A DNA stretch of 64,000 nt from Devosia salina (GTDB taxonomy: Bacteria > Pseudomonadota > Alphaproteobacteria > Rhizobiales > Devosiaceae): assembly GCF_019504385.1 (NCBI RefSeq), contig NZ_CP080590.1, positions 3,266,001 through 3,330,000 on the forward strand, in the 5' to 3' direction. How positions within the stretch are numbered: the first letter of the stretch is position 1; every line of letters begins with the position of its first letter. Below, in pieces: positions 50,832-57,596 of this stretch. The notes under the pieces are model-generated. The model was not told the origin of the DNA. It did no database searches and saw nothing but the letters and a program-made list of their open reading frames with translations. The position numbers were made by a program, and so were the translations under genes.

Positions 50832-50860
50832 AGGGTTTCACGGTCAAACCCTGACAGCCC

Positions 50861-52000
50861 GACCTACTCTCCCCCTTCTTCAGGGGGAAGTTGGGTGGAG
50901 TGGCCCTTTCTCAGGGCTCCGACCCACCCGGAATGACCGATGGCCCTATCGGAGCCTTCCAAGCTGCCGCCGGCCATCAGCGCCAGATCATCTCACCGCC
51001 AGCGCGGCGTTCGGTTCTGCCGCCCGCTCCCCTTGAGGGACCGTGCAGGCGGTGCGCGCAGCCAAGGCCGCGGCGCCGGGGCCGCGAGGTCAGTCGAAAA
51101 GGCCATGAGAGCTGTGCCCGAACGGCTGGGGAGGAAGCGTAGAAGTCGGGCCATGCTTCACCGCATGGACGGGACCCCGCCACAACCTTCCCCTGACACG
51201 GGGAGTGCATCGTAGCCTCGCGGATCAAGCAACAAACGCGACCTACTCCTCCCCTTCTTCAGGGGGAGGCCGGGTGGGGGTGGCTCTTTTTGGGCTCCGC
51301 TCCGCCCCGAAGGACCGAGCGCTCCAGCGGAGCCTTCCAAACCGGTGCCGGATCATCTCACCGTCAGCGCTGTTTTCGGTTCTGCCGCCCCCACCCCCTT
51401 GAGGGGGCCTTCTGGCTGGGGTGGTGATATCGAAGTCCGGCCACGCTTCACCACATGGACGGGGCCCCCGACCCAACCTTCCCCGGACACGGGGAGTGCA
51501 TCGGAGCCTTCGCAGATCAAGCAACAAACGCGACATACGCCTCCCCCTTCTTCAGGGGGAGGCTGGGTGGGGGTGGCCCTTTCTCAGGGCTCCGACCCTC
51601 CCCGAAGGACCGAGCACTCCAGTGGAGCCTTCCACGCTGACGCCCGCCATCAGCGCCGGATCATCTCACCGTCCGCGCGGCGTTCGGTTCTGTCGCCCCA
51701 CCCCTTGAGGGCCATGCAGGCGGTGCGCAGCGAGGGCGCGGCCCCGGGGCAGCCGGGTCAGTGGACACGGCCATGAGAGCAGCGCTCGGTTGGTTGGGGT
51801 GGGAGCGTCGAAATCGGGCCTCGCTTCCCCGCACGGACAAGTCGCAGCCCCCCAACCTTCCTCTGACAGGAGGAGCGCATCCGAGCCTTCGCAGATCAAG
51901 CGGCATACGCGACATACGCCTCCCCCCCTCTTCGGGGGGAAGCTGGGTGGGGGTGGCCCTTTCTCAGGGCTCCAACCCACCACGAAGGACCGAGCGGCTG
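50861..52000. repeat. Tandem array of three and a half long non-coding repeats
   Basis: Four copies of one sequence start at 50861, 51240, 51532 and 51911 (spacings 379, 292, 379). Each begins GACCTACTC or GACATACGCC, then a CCCCCTTCTTCAGGGGG hairpin and GGGTGG-GTGGC. It continues through GGAGCCTTCCA and CGGATCATCTCACCG, with CGGTTCTG further on, and ends AGCCT-CGCAGATCAAGCAACA. The second copy lacks about 87 bases in the middle. The fourth breaks off near 52000. Copies have diverged by point changes and frames are not preserved, so it is not coding. Confidence 0.8.
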
Positions 52001-52219
52001 TGCTCGAATGGCCGGGCTGGCGTGGGGGTGGTCATAGAGGCACCGAAAGACCCCTCCCGCGCCCCCCAAGGGGGAGCAAGGCCATGGGGCCGGCAATCCT
52101 GCCAATACCGAATTGCCCCGCCACGCCTCAACGCCCACGCCCCCGGCCGTGGAACCGCGCCCACGCCCCGGCCCTGGAACCACACCCGCGCCCTGCCGTT
52201 GCCCCGAAAGGCACCCGCC
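52001..52219. other. Residual intergenic DNA between the array and the czcD-like promoter
   Basis: About 220 bases, very GC-rich and with runs such as CCCCCCAAGGGGG (52065 region) and near-repeats of ACGCCC and GGAACCAC/CGCCCACGCC. No gene or known RNA was recognised here. Confidence 0.5.
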
Positions 52220-52250
52220 TTGACATCCTAATATGAATGTATATTCATAT
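52220..52250 (+). promoter_or_regulatory. Promoter and SmtB/ArsR-type operator of the cation exporter gene
   Basis: A perfect TTGACA (52220-52225) precedes an inverted repeat ATATGAAT-GTAT-ATTCATAT (52231-52250). The repeat fits the SmtB-family operator form with TGAA and TTCA half-sites 6 bases apart and would cover the -10 element. Binding of the SmtB-like protein here would block transcription until Zn2+ or a similar ion is present. Confidence 0.8.
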
Positions 52251-52273
52251 GTACACTCAAAGGGAGACGATCC

Positions 52274-53248
52274 TTGCCCGAACATGATCACGCGCATGAC
52301 CACCAGCACGGTGCCGAACCCAGCCATGACCACGGTCATGCCGGACACAGCCACGCGCCCACGGTCAGCGCCGGCAACGAGCGGGCAGTGCTCATCGGCG
52401 TACTGCTGACGGGCGGGTTCATGGTCGCCGAACTGATCGGCGGCTATCTATCGGGCTCGCTGGCGCTGATTGCCGATGCCGGGCACATGCTGACCGATAC
52501 AGTGGCCCTGTTCCTGGCCTGGCTCGGGTTCCGGCTGGGCCGGCGACCGGCCGATGCCCGGCGCAGCTTTGGCTATTCGCGGCTCGAAGTGCTGGCGGGC
52601 CTGCTCAATGCCCTGGCGCTCTTTGCCTTGGTCGGCTGGATTGCCTATGAGGCGATCCAGCGCTTCTTTAGCCCCGAGGCCGTGCTGGCCGGACCGATGT
52701 TCGTGGTCGCCATACTCGGCCTCGGCGTCAACCTGCTGGTCTTTGCCATTCTCTCGCGCGCCGACGCGGAGCATGTGAACATCAAGGGTGCGCTCTTGCA
52801 CGTGCTCGGCGACCTGCTTGGTTCGGTGGGCGCCATTGCCGCGGCCATCATCATCTGGCTGACCGGCTGGATGCCCATCGATCCCATTCTCTCCGTGCTG
52901 GTGAGCCTGCTCATTCTCCGCAGCGCCTGGGCCCTGCTCACGCGCACCTTCAACATCCTGATGGAGGGCGCCCCGGACGGGGTGGATATCGAGAGCCTTC
53001 AGGCCGACCTGGGCGCCAGCATTCCAGGCCTGGCCAAGGCCGGCCACCTCCATGTGTGGTCGCTATCCTCCGGCCAGACCATGGCGACGCTCGAAATCGC
53101 CCTCGCCCCGAATGCCGACCCGGCCGCTGTCTCCGCTTCGGTCAAGAATAGGCTTGAGCACGAGCACAATATCGGCCATGCCACAGTGGAGATCGACTGG
53201 AACGGAGACACCATAAGGTGTCCGGCCGCAGGCGCGCAGCCTCAATAG
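52274..53248 (+). CDS. Cation diffusion facilitator, Zn2+/Co2+/Cd2+ exporter (CzcD/ZitB-like)
   Basis: A 324-residue CDF antiporter with six membrane helices and a cytoplasmic C-terminal domain. The first 30 residues are His/Asp-rich (PEHDHAHDHQHG and HDHGHAGHSH), a metal-buffering tail. The two metal sites are in helix 2 (ALIADAGHMLTDTVALF, HxxxD) and helix 5 (VKGALLHVLGDLLGS-type: IKGALLHVLGDLLGSV, HxxxD), which suggests Zn. The start is a TTG at 52274 with AGGGAGA 8 bases upstream. The product clears excess cytoplasmic zinc. The 3' end overlaps the convergent SDR gene by 7 bases. Confidence 0.93.
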   Translation: MPEHDHAHDHQHGAEPSHDHGHAGHSHAPTVSAGNERAVLIGVLLTGGFMVAELIGGYLSGSLALIADAGHMLTDTVALFLAWLGFRLGRRPADARRSFGYSRLEVLAGLLNALALFALVGWIAYEAIQRFFSPEAVLAGPMFVVAILGLGVNLLVFAILSRADAEHVNIKGALLHVLGDLLGSVGAIAAAIIIWLTGWMPIDPILSVLVSLLILRSAWALLTRTFNILMEGAPDGVDIESLQADLGASIPGLAKAGHLHVWSLSSGQTMATLEIALAPNADPAAVSASVKNRLEHEHNIGHATVEIDWNGDTIRCPAAGAQPQ

Positions 53249-53988
53249 GTCGCCCGTCCGCCCGAAAGGTCGAAGACGCTGGCCGTGGTAAAGCTGTTCT
53301 CCCGGCTGACCAGCCAGGCCACCATGGAGGCTGCCTCCTCGACCTCAAGAAAGCGGCCACGCGGGATGCGCGAGAGCATATAGGTGATGAAATCGTCGCT
53401 GAGCGTCTCGAGAATGCGCGTCTTGGCCGTTGCCGGCGTGATGGCATTGACCGCGATGTCATAGCTCGCCAGTTCCTTGCCCAGCGACTTGGTCATGCCG
53501 ATCACCCCGGCCTTGGCCGCCGCATAGGCCGACGCGGTCGGATTGCCCTCCTTGCCGGCAATCGAGGCGATGTTGACGATGCGGCCATAATTGCGCGCCT
53601 TCATGCCCGGCACCACGACGCGGTTCACATAGAAGGTGCCATTGAGATTGATGTCGATGACGCGCCGCCATTCGGCGGGATCGTAGGCGTCCAGGGTCGC
53701 ATTATTGCCCGCAATGCCCGCTGAATGCACGAGGATCGACACCGGCCCGACATCCGCCTCGGTCGCGGCATGGGCCTGTTCCAGCCCCGCAAGATCGGTG
53801 ACGTCCACCACCTGCCGCGCCACGCCCTGGCCCAGCGCCGTCACGGCCTTGTCCAGCGTTTCGGCGTCGCGATCCCACAGGCTTATGCGGGCGCCCGAGG
53901 CGCGGAGCCGGTTGGCAATGGCAAGACCCAGGCCCTGCGCGCCGCCGGTCACCACGGCCACTTGCCCTTCGAGATCAATTCTGTTCAT
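53242..53988 (-). CDS. Short-chain dehydrogenase/reductase (SDR family)
   Basis: A 248-residue classical SDR. The cofactor motif is VVTGGAQGLGLAIA near residue 13, the catalytic Ser is in IVNIASIAG, and Tyr/Lys are in SAYAAAKAGVIG. Asp in LWDRDAETL after beta-2 suggests NAD(H). It ends with FDLSGGRATY, the usual quaternary-contact tail. The pattern is close to 3-oxoacyl-ACP reductase or sugar dehydrogenases; the substrate is not known. ATG 53988 has a strong GGAGGG site and lies inside the 3' end of the flavoprotein gene (14-base overlap), so the two are an operon. Confidence 0.92.
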   Translation of the reverse strand: MNRIDLEGQVAVVTGGAQGLGLAIANRLRASGARISLWDRDAETLDKAVTALGQGVARQVVDVTDLAGLEQAHAATEADVGPVSILVHSAGIAGNNATLDAYDPAEWRRVIDINLNGTFYVNRVVVPGMKARNYGRIVNIASIAGKEGNPTASAYAAAKAGVIGMTKSLGKELASYDIAVNAITPATAKTRILETLSDDFITYMLSRIPRGRFLEVEEAASMVAWLVSRENSFTTASVFDLSGGRATY

Positions 53989-55195
53989 CAACGCCCTCCA
54001 GGACCCAGCCAGCCGCCGCTCGACCCGCCATCCGGCCGGTGGCAAAACAGGCCGTCAACAGATAGCCACCGGTCGGCGCCTCCCAGTCAAGCATCTCTCC
54101 GGCCACGAAAAAACCCGGCATGGCCGTGAGCATGAAATTCTCATCCACGCCGTCCCACGCAATCCCCCCGGCCACCGAAATCGCCCGCTCGATCGCCCCC
54201 GGCCGCACCACCGGCAGCGGCAGCGCCTTCAGGATTCCCGCCAGTTCCTCGGGATTCCGGCCCGCCGCGTCCGGGATCAGTTCACGCAGCAAACCGAGCT
54301 TCACCCCGTCAATGCCCGCACCCTTGCGCAGGCGATTAGCAAAGCTCGCCTTGGCCGGCTGCCGCGCCAGGTCCCGCGCCAGCCGTTCGGGACTGCGCCC
54401 GGGAGCGAGATCCAGCATCAGGGCCGCATGCCCGTCCCGCTCCAGCGCATCCCGCAACGCTGCGGAATGCGCATAGACGAGACTTCCTTCAATGCCCCAC
54501 TGGCTCACTACGAATTCGCCCAGCAGCGACCCGGCATCGCTGGTCGCAACCACCGCCTTGATGGGCTCTCCGGCAAACCGCTCGGCAAAGACGGTGCTCC
54601 AGCCTGTCTCGAAGCCGCAATTGGCCGGTCGGAATGGCGCCACCGGGACGCCCATTTCTACCAGCCTCGGCACCCAGGCGGCGTCCGAGCCAAGCTCGGG
54701 CCAGCTGGCGCCACCCAGCGCCAGGACCACCGCGTCGAAGCGTTCGACCTTGCGACCGGATGGCGTGTCGAACACCAGCGCATCCGCTTCGAACCCGACC
54801 CAGCGATGCCGTGTGTGCAGGGCAACACCCTGCGTCCCGAGCCGAGCCAGCCACGCCCGCAACAGCGGCGAAGCCTTCATCTGCCTGGGAAACACCCGGC
54901 CGGAGGAGCCGACAAAGGTCTCGATGCCGAGCCCCTGGCACCAGTCCCGCAGGGCCTGCGCCGAAAACGCATCAAGAGCGGCCTGCAACAGCGCGCGCGC
55001 CGTGCCATAGCGCGTGTCGAACATGGCCCTGTCTTCGGCATGGGTGATGTTGAGACCAGACTTGCCGGCCATCAGCAGCTTGCGTCCAACCGTGGGCATG
55101 GCCTCGAAGACATGCACCTCGGCCCCCTGCCCCGCAGCCGCTTCGGCGGCCATCAGGCCGGCCGGGCCTCCGCCAATGATCGCAATCCGGGTCAT
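53975..55195 (-). CDS. BaiN/HI0933-family FAD flavoprotein
   Basis: A 406-residue NAD(P)/FAD-dependent oxidoreductase-like protein. The FAD motif is IAIIGGGPAGLMAAEAAAGQG at the start, followed by PTVGRKLLMAGKSGLNITHAE, which is diagnostic of the HI0933/BaiN family (alphaproteobacterial branch). The C-terminal part has SVAGGIAWDGVDENFML and FFVAGEMLDWEAPTGGYLL, closing the FAD site. The reaction is unknown; a role in reduction of unsaturated or rRNA-related substrates has been proposed for relatives. Start ATG 55195, with GAGGA 6 bases upstream. It is co-transcribed with the SDR gene. Confidence 0.9.
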   Translation of the reverse strand: MTRIAIIGGGPAGLMAAEAAAGQGAEVHVFEAMPTVGRKLLMAGKSGLNITHAEDRAMFDTRYGTARALLQAALDAFSAQALRDWCQGLGIETFVGSSGRVFPRQMKASPLLRAWLARLGTQGVALHTRHRWVGFEADALVFDTPSGRKVERFDAVVLALGGASWPELGSDAAWVPRLVEMGVPVAPFRPANCGFETGWSTVFAERFAGEPIKAVVATSDAGSLLGEFVVSQWGIEGSLVYAHSAALRDALERDGHAALMLDLAPGRSPERLARDLARQPAKASFANRLRKGAGIDGVKLGLLRELIPDAAGRNPEELAGILKALPLPVVRPGAIERAISVAGGIAWDGVDENFMLTAMPGFFVAGEMLDWEAPTGGYLLTACFATGRMAGRAAAGWVLEGVDEQN

Positions 55196-55350
55196 GCCGT
55201 CCTCAACCTGCCACACCAAGGCCATAGCGCATGCCGATGGGCGTCACCACTCCCCCGGACCAGCAAACCGTTGCAACGTCGCAATTCCTGTTAAGTTTCG
55301 CCTAAGGGATGCCCGCTTATGATCCTGCCGTTGCAGGCGGGGGCCCGACG

Positions 55351-56400
55351 ATGCGTTTGCTGATTGTCGATGATAGCCGGTCGAGTCTGGCGCTGATCGG
55401 CAGCATCGTCAAAGAGGCTGTGATGGGCGAGGTGGAACTGTGCCTCAATCCGCTGCAGGCGCTCGAATGGTGCCAGGGCCAGCAATACGACCTGATCATC
55501 GTCGATCACATAATGCCCGAGATGGACGGTGTCGCCTTCACCGCCGCCCTGCGCTCACGCCCGGCCTACCGCATCGTGCCGATCATCATGGTCACCTCTG
55601 ACCACGACAAGACCGTGCGCATCGAGGCCATCAAGGCCGGCGCCACCGATTTCCTGCACAAGCCCTTCGACCCCATCGAACTCCAGGCCCGGGTGTCCAA
55701 TCTTCTCGCATTGCGCCAGGCCCAGGTGGAACTGGCCGATCGCGCCCAGTGGCTGACCCGCGAGGTCGAACGCGCCACTGCCCATCTGCTGGCGCGCGAA
55801 GAAGAGATCATCTATCGCCTCGCCCGCGCCATCGAATATCGCGATGGCGATACCGGCGAGCATGTCTCACGCGTCGCCCAGATCAGCCAGCTGATCGGCG
55901 AGGGCATCGGCCTGCCACCCGACCGCTGCCGCATGATCTACCTCGCCGCGCCCCTGCACGACATCGGCAAGATCGGCATAGCCGACGCCATTCTGTCCAA
56001 GCCGGGCAAGCTGACGCCTGAAGAAATGGCGATCATGCGCGAGCATGTCACCATCGGCGCGCGCATTCTCGAGCGCGGCGGCTCGGACTTGATCCGCACT
56101 GCGGAACTCATTGCCCAGAGCCACCACGAAAAATGGGACGGCACCGGCTATCCCGACCGTCTCTCGGGCACTGACATCCCAATCGAGGCCCGCATCGTGG
56201 CCATCGCCGATGTATTCGACGCCTTGTGTTCCGAGCGTCCCTACAAGCCCGCATGGCCAATCGAAAAGGCCTATGCCGAGATCGTCCGTTGCAGTGGCGC
56301 ACATTTCGACCCCCAATGCGTGGCCGCCTTCCGCACCAAATGGCCGGAAATCTGCGCCACCATGCAGCCGGCCGAACAGCCCCAGGCCGTCGGCTTCTAG
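55351..56400 (+). CDS. Response regulator with HD-GYP c-di-GMP phosphodiesterase domain
   Basis: A 349-residue RpfG-type regulator. The receiver domain has LIVDDSRSS, the phospho-acceptor Asp in LIIVDHIMPEMDG, and FLHKPFD with the conserved Lys. A helical linker leads to the HD-GYP domain with the metal ligands in GEHVSRVA, LHDIGKIGIAD and the GYP motif HHEKWDGTGYPDRL. It should break down cyclic-di-GMP in response to phosphorylation. No histidine kinase gene is adjacent. It lies just before the chemotaxis operon, which fits a motile-to-sessile switch; the diguanylate cyclase at 13.7 kb has the opposite activity. Confidence 0.95.
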   Translation: MRLLIVDDSRSSLALIGSIVKEAVMGEVELCLNPLQALEWCQGQQYDLIIVDHIMPEMDGVAFTAALRSRPAYRIVPIIMVTSDHDKTVRIEAIKAGATDFLHKPFDPIELQARVSNLLALRQAQVELADRAQWLTREVERATAHLLAREEEIIYRLARAIEYRDGDTGEHVSRVAQISQLIGEGIGLPPDRCRMIYLAAPLHDIGKIGIADAILSKPGKLTPEEMAIMREHVTIGARILERGGSDLIRTAELIAQSHHEKWDGTGYPDRLSGTDIPIEARIVAIADVFDALCSERPYKPAWPIEKAYAEIVRCSGAHFDPQCVAAFRTKWPEICATMQPAEQPQAVGF

Positions 56401-56495
56401 TTTTTCCTCCGTCCAAGCAACCGCTATTTGAGCCCTATCGCGCGCAAGGCGACGCCAGCAAGGCTTTAGACTTCTTTGCGCGTCTGATCGCAAAT

Positions 56496-56610
56496 GAATC
56501 AGACAATATGGCCAATGACGCCCATGCGAATCGACTCCGAGTCAAACACGAACGACTCTGAATCAAACGCGCTCGACTCGAATCGGGTTGACCGCGATTC
56601 CAATTGACTC
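56496..56610. repeat. Cluster of ten GANTC (CcrM methylation) sites, partly a 21-bp array
   Basis: GANTC occurs at 56496, 56528, 56533, 56539, 56554, 56560, 56575, 56580, 56596 and 56606 (first base given). Units starting at 56533, 56554, 56575 and 56596 are 21 bases apart, and the first three begin GACTC followed by GAGTC or GAATC after 0-1 bases. The remainder of units 1 and 2 is also alike (AAACACG and AAACGCG). CcrM methylates GANTC in alphaproteobacteria. Confidence 0.85.
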
Positions 56611-56636
56611 TCTGGAAAACAGTACAGTTGAATTTG

Positions 56637-56664
56637 TTAATTCGAATACTTAATTCGGTAATAC
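56637..56664. repeat. AT-rich imperfect tandem repeat TTAATTCG..AATAC
   Basis: TTAATTCG occurs at 56637-56644 and 56650-56657, each followed by AATAC after 0 and 2 bases. The repeat step is 13-15 bases. It lies 27 bases past the GANTC array. Confidence 0.65.
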
Positions 56665-56889
56665 TTGGAAGCCGCGATCAAATTTTCGATAAAAATAATG
56701 AAGGTAACCAACGGTTAAGCTAAAGACTGCAAGTATATAGGTAAGCCGGATGGGAATACGGCGAACAGATTGGCAGTAGAAACAGCATAGCGGAACCAGC
56801 AGCGCACCAGTCCACTTCGCCTACCGACTTCCCCTTAGTCCTTCGCGGTAGAGAGACAGAATGTCATCCACACACATTTGTATCCGGTC

Positions 56890-57225
56890 ATGCTCATGAC
56901 CGAAGAACGTATCCACACGCTCGTGCTGACGGGCGACGCAGGTATCAAGTCCGCGCAGAACGTTGCGGCCAGCCTGCTCGAAGCCGTCGAGAACCATAAA
57001 GACATTGCCGTCGACACGCAGACGGTGTCGGCCGCTGACGTTACGACAGTGCAGACCCTGCTGTCGGCCGCGGCAATGGCGGCTGCCCGGAAAGGCAGGT
57101 TGACCATGCTTGCGCCCTTGGGGGCGCCCTTGCAGGCCACGCTGGAACAGACCGGCTTTCTTTCGCCCAACCAGGAGCATGCATCCTTCTGGTCCCCCGA
57201 TTCAGATCAGCCAGCAGGACACTGA
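56890..57225 (+). CDS. STAS-domain protein heading the chemotaxis operon
   Basis: A 111-residue protein with a STAS-like fold: VLTGDAGIKSAQNVAASLLE, then DIAVDTQTVSAADVTTVQTLL, then GRLTMLAPLGAPLQATLEQTGF. The segment SAADVTTVQTL corresponds to the region that is phosphorylated in anti-sigma antagonists (D-SSG in those), here with Thr rather than Ser. Alphaproteobacterial che operons often start with a STAS-type gene before cheY, as in Caulobacter and Sinorhizobium. ATG 56890 or 56896 may be the start; a 12-codon frame starting at 56861 ends ATGA on the latter. The gene ends two bases before cheY. Confidence 0.8.
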   Translation: MLMTEERIHTLVLTGDAGIKSAQNVAASLLEAVENHKDIAVDTQTVSAADVTTVQTLLSAAAMAAARKGRLTMLAPLGAPLQATLEQTGFLSPNQEHASFWSPDSDQPAGH

Positions 57226-57227
57226 GC

Positions 57228-57596
57228 ATGACCAAGACCATTCTGACGATCGACGACAGCGCTTCCATACGCCAGATGGTGGCCATGACCCTGACCGGCG
57301 CCGGGCTGGACGTGCTCGAAGCCGGAAACGGTCAGGAGGGCTATGAAGTGGCCACCGCCAATACCGTTCATGCAGTGCTGACCGACCTCAACATGCCCGT
57401 GCTCAACGGCATCGAGTTCATCAGGAAATATCGCCAGCACCCGTCCTCCAAGGGCATCCCGATCATCCTCCTGACCACGGAGTCCGACGAAGACCTCAAG
57501 CGGCAGGCCAAGGAGGCCGGCGCCACCGGCTGGATCGTCAAACCCTTCAAGCAGGATCAACTGCTGGCTATCATCAAGAAGGTGACGGGCGCATGA
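57228..57596 (+). CDS. cheY: Chemotaxis response regulator CheY
   Basis: A 122-residue single-domain receiver that binds the flagellar motor or acts as phosphate sink. Acidic pocket residues are in LTIDDSASI, the phospho-acceptor Asp is in VLTDLNMPVLNGIEF near residue 52, the switch Thr is in IILLTTESDED and the Lys in WIVKPFKQDQL. It follows the STAS gene by two bases and overlaps cheA by 4 bases. Confidence 0.97.
   Translation: MTKTILTIDDSASIRQMVAMTLTGAGLDVLEAGNGQEGYEVATANTVHAVLTDLNMPVLNGIEFIRKYRQHPSSKGIPIILLTTESDEDLKRQAKEAGATGWIVKPFKQDQLLAIIKKVTGA

Larger units (their letters stand above)
56401..56889. other. 490-base intergenic region before the chemotaxis operon
   Basis: It is more AT-rich than its surroundings from about 56620 to 56740. 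It contains the GANTC array (56496-56610), a TTAATTCG direct repeat (56637-56664) and a TATATA at 56734-56739. No gene is supported. The chemotaxis promoter must lie here; a -35/-10 pair could not be assigned with confidence. Confidence 0.7.

Noticed and set aside
50861..52000. CRISPR array or satellite of short repeats
   Set aside because: The period is 292-379 bp, the units are diverged, there are no short identical repeats with unique spacers, and no cas genes are near.
50861..52230. Several overlapping open frames of 60-150 codons in the repeat array
   Set aside because: They occur on both strands, change frame between copies, lack ribosome-binding sites and give Arg/Pro/Ser-rich translations typical of GC-rich non-coding DNA.
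56401..56889. Chromosome replication origin at the GANTC cluster
   Set aside because: GANTC and TTAA-rich DNA recall the Caulobacter origin, but I found no DnaA-box cluster (TTATCCACA-like) and none of the usual origin neighbours. A regulatory region is more likely.
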